From Ruminococcus flavefaciens (GTDB lineage: Bacteria > Bacillota > Clostridia > Oscillospirales > Ruminococcaceae): DNA of 10,178 nucleotides. The notes under the pieces are model-generated. The model did not search any database. It was not told the DNA's origin and was given only the letters and a program-made list of their open reading frames with translations. Below are positions 6,122 to 10,178 of the stretch, piece after piece (positions within the stretch are counted from its first letter, which is position 1; each line of letters begins with the position of its first letter). The stretch is from assembly GCA_002348905.1 (NCBI GenBank), contig DEBW01000203.1:2845-13022 (forward strand), read 5' to 3'. The position numbers and the translations under genes were made by a program.

Positions 6122-6151
6122 TTGACAGCACATATCACAAAATGTTATAAT
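6122..6151 (+). promoter_or_regulatory. Strong extended -10 promoter for the solute-binding protein gene
   Basis: A consensus -35 TTGACA (6122-6127) and consensus -10 TATAAT (6146-6151) are 18 bases apart. A TG at 6143-6144 gives the extended form TGnTATAAT. Transcription would start near 6158, leaving a leader of about 50 bases with a small hairpin TGCTC/GAGCA (6170-6185). Confidence 0.88.
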
Positions 6152-6208
6152 AAAGACAATCACAGAGTATGCTCTTTAGCGAGCAAATATATTAAAGGAG
6201 TTAAGCGA

Positions 6209-7609
6209 ATGAAAAAAACTAAGGCGTTTATTTCAGCTTTTCTTATGATAGCTGCTTCCATCTCTATGACTACTTCATGCGGCAGCAAGAGCGATTCTTC
6301 CTCTGAAGAAGATTTCGGCAATGTTGACGTTGAACAGGGCGTTAGAGATGAGGTAAATCAGGCTGCTTCAAATACAGATCTCCTTGATGATACTGAACTT
6401 GAGAATAAAACTATAAAATGGATGGCTTCATGGGATATAAACCCTGATTCTACCGGAAAAAATAAACCTACAGAGCTCGTTGTGTTCGAGGAAAAATACG
6501 GCGGAAAAATAGAATATCACCACGTTGACTGGGCTGAACGCTATGAAAAGCTTTCAGAAGCTATAAACGGCGGTGAGGGTATCGACTTCTTCTGGGGAGG
6601 AGATATGGACGCTTTCCCTAAGGGCGCTATAAGAAATATATTCGCTCCTGTGGATGATTATATCGACTTTGATAAGCCTCTCTGGGAGGACGTTAAGGAC
6701 GTTAACGACGAGTTTATGTGGAACGGAAAGCACTACCTTGCTTTTGTTCAGGCTACCGGCGATAAGGTAGGCTGTATCTATAACAGAAAAACGATTCAGG
6801 AAGCCGGTCTCGATGATCCTGCTGACCTTTACGCAGAGGGAAAATGGGACTGGAATGCCTTTGAGGATATGTTACAGAAATTTGTAGATACAGATAAACA
6901 GCAGTACGGCATCGATGGATGGTGGTTCGAGTCAGCATTTATCAATACTACCGGCGTACCGCCTGTATCTATCAAGGACGGCAAGCTCGTAAGCAATATC
7001 AGCGATCCGGCTATGGAGCGTGTTCAGAATTTCCTCTATGACCTCAATCAGACCGGCTGCATCGCTATCGGTGTAGGCGATTACGGCTGGAAGGAACATC
7101 CTGAGTATATCGGTGAAGGTAAACTTCTCTTCTATCCGGTAGGTCTGTACGAGCTTTACAAAGAGCCTGAACAGTGGAAGGCTACATACGGCGAAGATGC
7201 ATTCTTCGTTCCGATGCCGAAAGATCCGAATGCTGATGAATATTACATACCAGTAGGTATGGAGTCATATACTTTTGTTAAGGACGGAAGCAATCCGGAA
7301 GGTGTTGCTAAATTCCTTGAATGTAAGCGCTTTGCTATAATGGATGAGGAAACTAAGTCTATTGCCGATAAACAGTTCCGTGAGGACTACGGCTGGAATG
7401 ACGAAATGGTAGAGATGCAGAGAGAAATGCAGGACCTCGCAAATGAGAATCCTTTCTTCGATCTCTCAGCCGGTGTATCTTCTGACTGTGCAGAGCTTCT
7501 CGATCAATCACTCAGAAATACTGCAAGAGGTACTCCGTGGAATGAGACATATGAATCAATTGCTTCAAGTGTTCAGACTTATATTGACGAGGCAAATAGC
7601 AGTCAGTAA
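6209..7609 (+). CDS. Extracellular solute-binding lipoprotein, sugar ABC-transporter type
   Basis: The 466-residue protein begins with a lipoprotein signal peptide: MKK, a hydrophobic core and Cys24 in MTTSCGSKSD. The lipobox is atypical, with Thr at -3 where Leu is usual. A Ser/Asp/Glu-rich spacer follows. The body has the extracellular solute-binding family 1 plan: KWMASWDINPD near the start, FFWGGDMDAFPKGA (about 130-145), GKHYLAFVQATGD, CIYNRKTIQEAGLDDP and many Trp and Tyr residues suited to a carbohydrate ligand. The ATG at 6209 is chosen because AAAGGAG (6194-6200) precedes it and a signal peptide follows directly; the open frame back to TTG at 6122 overlaps the promoter. No permease or ATPase gene is in the window, so its partners lie elsewhere or it acts in sensing. 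The ligand cannot be told from sequence. Confidence 0.87.
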   Translation: MKKTKAFISAFLMIAASISMTTSCGSKSDSSSEEDFGNVDVEQGVRDEVNQAASNTDLLDDTELENKTIKWMASWDINPDSTGKNKPTELVVFEEKYGGKIEYHHVDWAERYEKLSEAINGGEGIDFFWGGDMDAFPKGAIRNIFAPVDDYIDFDKPLWEDVKDVNDEFMWNGKHYLAFVQATGDKVGCIYNRKTIQEAGLDDPADLYAEGKWDWNAFEDMLQKFVDTDKQQYGIDGWWFESAFINTTGVPPVSIKDGKLVSNISDPAMERVQNFLYDLNQTGCIAIGVGDYGWKEHPEYIGEGKLLFYPVGLYELYKEPEQWKATYGEDAFFVPMPKDPNADEYYIPVGMESYTFVKDGSNPEGVAKFLECKRFAIMDEETKSIADKQFREDYGWNDEMVEMQREMQDLANENPFFDLSAGVSSDCAELLDQSLRNTARGTPWNETYESIASSVQTYIDEANSSQ

Positions 7610-7722
7610 GACGCACATATAAGGCATTTTTTACCGCTGTTTCCCTTCTTATTTAGCTAACACCGTATAATTGTTAAAACAGACTCAGAAAGCAAAAAAT
7701 ACCATTGCAAAACGAACAGAAA

Positions 7723-7728
7723 TATAAT
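7723..7728 (+). promoter_or_regulatory. Possible -10 box before the epimerase-like gene
   Basis: TATAAT stands 42 bases before the epimerase ATG, but the nearest -35-like hexamer, TTGCAA at 7705-7710, is only 12 bases away, which is too close. The rest of 7610-7770 holds no clear terminator for the preceding gene, so read-through is also possible. Confidence 0.3.
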
Positions 7729-7770
7729 ATTTACTGAGAGGTATGCGTTTGTGAAAGGAGGGTATGATGT

Positions 7771-8724
7771 ATGCAGAGAGTTCTGGTTACTGGCGGAAGC
7801 GGTCTGATAGGACGTTATATATGTTCCGGACTGCTGAAAAAAGGCTTCGCTGTTGTTGCGGTCGATAAAAATGAAGACCTGTATAATGACGGCAAACTTA
7901 ACTTTACGTTTGAACCGTGCGACATCAATGATAAAAATGCTGTTACCGCACTTTTTGATAAATATAAATTCGATATTATGATACACGCAGCATTTACTGT
8001 CGATAATGACCTCGGTCCTGTTGTGACCGAAAAGGAGATAGATGCTTCAAAACAGTGCGATAAGTATTTGTACCGCTATGCTATGGCGGAAGGCGTTGGC
8101 AAAATAATCCTCATAAGCACAGATCAGGTCTACGATTTTCCTAAAACTCGTGAGCCTATCCGTGAGGATTCTGACATCAAGATAAAGACAAACTATGCTA
8201 CAATGAAGTACGCTCAGGAAAAAGCCCTTGTATCTGAAATGCTGCATTTCAAAGAAGTGATATGCTGCATTACGAGAGTTGCGCCTGTATATACCCTTAA
8301 TTATACCGATAATCTTTTAGCTAAGATAACTGATCCGAAGGACAATACAAAGTTTGTTTCCGGTAAAGGTCAGTACGGTTTCCAGCTTTGCTGTGTGCAT
8401 AATCTCGTGGACTTTATACTGTGCTTCGCTAAGAATGCGGAAGACCTCAAATATGCTGGTATCTACAATGTAAGCGATAAGCTGCTCATTACAGCGGCTG
8501 ATATCATCACTTTCATGCGTGAGCACCACCACCTCGGTACAGTTGTACAAAGGTCGCCGGGCGGAGCTATGAATAAGATAAAAGGCTTCTTTGGCGGAAA
8601 TAAGGACGAAAAGACACATTACCGCTATCTCGATCTCAATAAGCTGGAGAATAACAATATGCTTGATACCACAAAGGCTGCAAAGCTTGTTACTTTCCGC
8701 TGGGATATCCACAATACAAAGTAA
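7771..8724 (+). CDS. NAD-dependent epimerase/dehydratase-like protein (extended SDR family)
   Basis: The 317-residue cytoplasmic protein has an N-terminal Rossmann fold with TGGSGLIG (7-14), the GxxGxxG dinucleotide-binding motif, and Asp32 at the end of the second strand, suggesting NAD rather than NADP. STDQVY (116-121) and the catalytic pair Tyr142-xxx-Lys146 (YATMK) follow, as in nucleotide-sugar epimerases, dehydratases and reductases. The C-terminal part includes a lysine-rich segment (KIKGFFGGNKDEK) of unclear role. The ATG at 7771 is set by AAAGGAGGG (7754-7762); two nearby ATG triplets at 7764 and 7767 are out of frame. It stands alone between the solute-binding protein gene and a terminator, with no other sugar-nucleotide genes nearby. 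The substrate is unknown. Confidence 0.85.
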   Translation: MQRVLVTGGSGLIGRYICSGLLKKGFAVVAVDKNEDLYNDGKLNFTFEPCDINDKNAVTALFDKYKFDIMIHAAFTVDNDLGPVVTEKEIDASKQCDKYLYRYAMAEGVGKIILISTDQVYDFPKTREPIREDSDIKIKTNYATMKYAQEKALVSEMLHFKEVICCITRVAPVYTLNYTDNLLAKITDPKDNTKFVSGKGQYGFQLCCVHNLVDFILCFAKNAEDLKYAGIYNVSDKLLITAADIITFMREHHHLGTVVQRSPGGAMNKIKGFFGGNKDEKTHYRYLDLNKLENNNMLDTTKAAKLVTFRWDIHNTK

Positions 8725-8736
8725 ATATCATAACAA

Positions 8737-8767
8737 AAAGGCTGCCGTATTGGCAGCCTTTGTTTTT
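8737..8767 (+). terminator. Intrinsic terminator after the epimerase-like gene
   Basis: AAAGGCTGCC (8737-8746) and GGCAGCCTTT (8752-8761) form a perfect 10-base stem with a GTATT loop, followed by G and five T. It lies 13 bases after the stop. The remaining 8768-8872 is AT-rich and shows no gene. Confidence 0.93.
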
Positions 8768-8872
8768 AGAAAAATTGATGTTTTTATAATGAAAATAGTG
8801 GGAATTTATTTGGCATCTGTGTTAATGTTGAAGTGAAATATATCTTTTTTACCGATATTAATTATACTAAAA

Positions 8873-9934
8873 TTACTTTTTAAAAGTATGATATACAATA
8901 ATAATTTCTGCATCGGGACGATAAGAATCCAATGTGCTGAAAGAGTCATCGCCGTTAATTGTTACAGATTCTACAGAGCCGTCTTTGGTAATCCAGCCTG
9001 TTATTAGGTCATATTCGGGTTTTAACGTAATATTTACAAATCCAGCATTTTCCAGCATTTTATTTAAATCTTCGTAATTTTTTTCTGTTGCTTTTCGACT
9101 TGAAATAGGAAGATTAATTTCCTTTATTATATGATATGTAATAATAATTTTGGTATCATACGGAAATCTGTCTTTGCTTTCAAAATGATTTACGCCATTG
9201 ACAGTGATTGATTTGACAGTGTTTTCAAATTTAATATGATTAATGTCAAGGTCATTTATTGGTTGAGTATAGACATTTGTAAATCCTGCTTTTTCAATTG
9301 TATTTTTAGCATCTAGATAATCAATACTGATAAGTGATGATGAATCAACTCCAATTGGTGTAAGTTTACTTTGTTCAATCTTATTAGATTTATATACCAT
9401 TAATCCTAATGTTCCAATTATTACAGTTGTAATGCATACAATAGAAAGAGTAGTGGCAATCCAGTGATCCCCTAAAAAATCAAAGATTTCTTCAAAAAAA
9501 TCGGGCGAATTTGCGGATTTTTTGGGCATATTGAGCGTTGGACTATTTCTATTAGCGTTTGGTGGCGGTGTATTATAAATGTGATACTGGTTATAAATAT
9601 ATGTTGGGTTAGGGTTAGGCGGTGGAAGAGTTTTTTGTGGTGGAAGAGGTTTTGGTGGTGGAAGAGGTTGTGGAGGAGGTGGTTTAGGTTTGTTAGCACT
9701 TGCGATAAATAAACCTATTCCTAAACCTAATAATGCACCGATAATGCCGGCTACTTCAGCATTACTTGTATTATCAAGATTATCTGAATTTTCAACTAAT
9801 GAGTAGTCTTCAAATATAGAATCACGATGTAGTTCTGCACCGCAGTTTTCGCAGGTATAGTCTTCAAAGTATGGAGAAAATGAATATTGTTCGTCTAATG
9901 ATTCATTACAATTTGGGCATATGTTTTCAGACAT
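8873..9934 (-). CDS. Zinc-ribbon membrane protein with proline-rich segment and two PASTA-like repeats, function unknown
   Basis: The 353-residue protein starts with a zinc ribbon: CPNC (6-9) and CENC (28-31). An acidic stretch and a Gly/Ala-rich hydrophobic segment (about 60-80) follow, then a proline-rich run (83-110), a Tyr/Asn stretch, and a clear membrane segment (about 158-181). The C-terminal half is two gapless 63-residue repeats (206-268 and 287-349) sharing about 24 identities, including AGF.N....P..DL, S.T.NG and D..III.YH; the plan recalls PASTA domains of cell-wall-sensing proteins. GAGGAGGAGG (9939-9948) precedes the ATG. Codon use differs from the neighbours: Gln is largely CAA, Leu often TTA and the DNA is AT-rich, which suggests later acquisition. 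Both termini may lie on the same side of the membrane if both hydrophobic segments cross it. No enzyme motif is seen. Confidence 0.8.
   Translation of the reverse strand: MSENICPNCNESLDEQYSFSPYFEDYTCENCGAELHRDSIFEDYSLVENSDNLDNTSNAEVAGIIGALLGLGIGLFIASANKPKPPPPQPLPPPKPLPPQKTLPPPNPNPTYIYNQYHIYNTPPPNANRNSPTLNMPKKSANSPDFFEEIFDFLGDHWIATTLSIVCITTVIIGTLGLMVYKSNKIEQSKLTPIGVDSSSLISIDYLDAKNTIEKAGFTNVYTQPINDLDINHIKFENTVKSITVNGVNHFESKDRFPYDTKIIITYHIIKEINLPISSRKATEKNYEDLNKMLENAGFVNITLKPEYDLITGWITKDGSVESVTINGDDSFSTLDSYRPDAEIIIVYHTFKK
9621..9674 (-). repeat. 18-base minisatellite encoding the proline-rich segment
   Basis: Three copies of an 18-base unit (9621-9638, 9639-9656, 9657-9674), each starting GGTGGAAGAG on the + strand, encode a hexapeptide pattern of the type PKPLPP/QKTLPP. 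Copies are imperfect and in frame. Confidence 0.75.
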
Positions 9935-10067
9935 TTTACCTCCTCCTCAATATTAAAGATTGATTTCATGACATATAAATTAATAAAAACGTCAACTGTA
10001 TAAAAGAATTGCAAGTATTCATTTTCAATATATGTTTTTATAACTTCTTTATTGTTTGGAGTGCTTT

Positions 10068-10178
10068 TTATTCAAAAACAGTGTAATTATCAGCGGCGTT
10101 TTCCTTTGTAGCGTGTTCGGTAACGTTGAGTACCTTAACTTTCAAAGGCTTAGTGCCCATATTTATCTCGATGATATC
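10068..10178 (-). CDS. C-terminal end of an unidentified protein, 5' part outside window
   Basis: The frame is open from the right edge to a TAA at 10070-10068, giving 36 residues that begin DIIEINMGTKPLKVKVLNV and end DNYTVFE. The other two frames on this strand meet stops early. Codon choice (AAG, CTC, GTA, GCT) resembles the host-like genes and not the AT-rich gene next to it. The fragment is too short for a family call. The 133 bases between this stop and the next gene show no strong terminator hairpin. Confidence 0.6.
   Translation of the reverse strand, partial: DIIEINMGTKPLKVKVLNVTEHATKENAADNYTVFE

Noticed and set aside
9606..9625. Telomere-like GGGTTAGGGTTAGG and nearby G-pairs, a possible G-quadruplex
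   Set aside because: The run is short, has mostly two-G steps, and is explained by the Asn-Pro and proline-rich codons on the opposite strand.
1..10178. Insertion sequence, prophage or tRNA-linked integration site
   Set aside because: No transposase, integrase or tRNA gene, and no flanking terminal repeats were seen; the only hint of transfer is codon use at 8873-9934.

Overview
The window looks like chromosomal DNA from a fibre-degrading anaerobe of the Ruminococcus group (Bacillota, Clostridia), closest in character to R. flavefaciens. The main evidence is the left end: the C-terminal part of a secreted protein with a threonine-rich linker, an X-module and an atypical dockerin, followed directly by a small surface protein with one cohesin, a poly-threonine stalk and a sortase signal. 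That pair and order match the cttA-scaE end of the R. flavefaciens sca cellulosome cluster (scaC-scaA-scaB-cttA-scaE). The species assignment is inferred; no rRNA or tRNA gene is present to confirm it.

Layout. Positions 1-2258 (+) hold the partial cttA-like gene and the scaE-like gene, separated by a stem-loop without a T-tract and closed by a strong terminator at 2291-2317. A second hairpin at 2328-2352 separates scaE from the convergent ttcA-like gene (2356-3075, -). The ttcA-like gene and a small membrane-anchored DUF2500-like gene (3224-3721, +) diverge from a compact promoter region whose two -35 boxes are copies of the same 8-base direct repeat. Next on the + strand is a housekeeping cluster: ung, metF and a free-standing methionine synthase reactivation-domain gene (3804-6020), tightly packed with a 13-base gap and a 4-base overlap. 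A near-consensus extended -10 promoter, preceded by A/T tracts phased at 10 bases, drives an orphan sugar-type solute-binding lipoprotein gene (6209-7609). An NAD-dependent epimerase/dehydratase-like gene (7771-8724) follows and ends at a clear terminator. On the - strand at 8873-9934 is an AT-rich gene with different codon use, encoding a zinc ribbon, hydrophobic segments, a proline-rich stretch and two tandem PASTA-like repeats. The window ends in the last 36 codons of another - strand gene.

How the parts work together. The CttA-like protein should bind plant cell wall through modules lying upstream of the window. Its X-module-dockerin should dock onto the cohesin of the ScaE-like protein, which sortase would join covalently to the cell wall, so the pair attaches cell to substrate. 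MetF and the reactivation protein belong to B12-dependent methionine synthesis; the synthase itself is not in the window. The ttcA-like, ung, epimerase and solute-binding genes have no evident link to the cellulosome genes beyond position. The least explained gene is the zinc-ribbon/tandem-repeat protein at 8873-9934. No gene-free stretch exceeds 300 bases; the longest (about 190 and 160 bases) flank the solute-binding protein gene.
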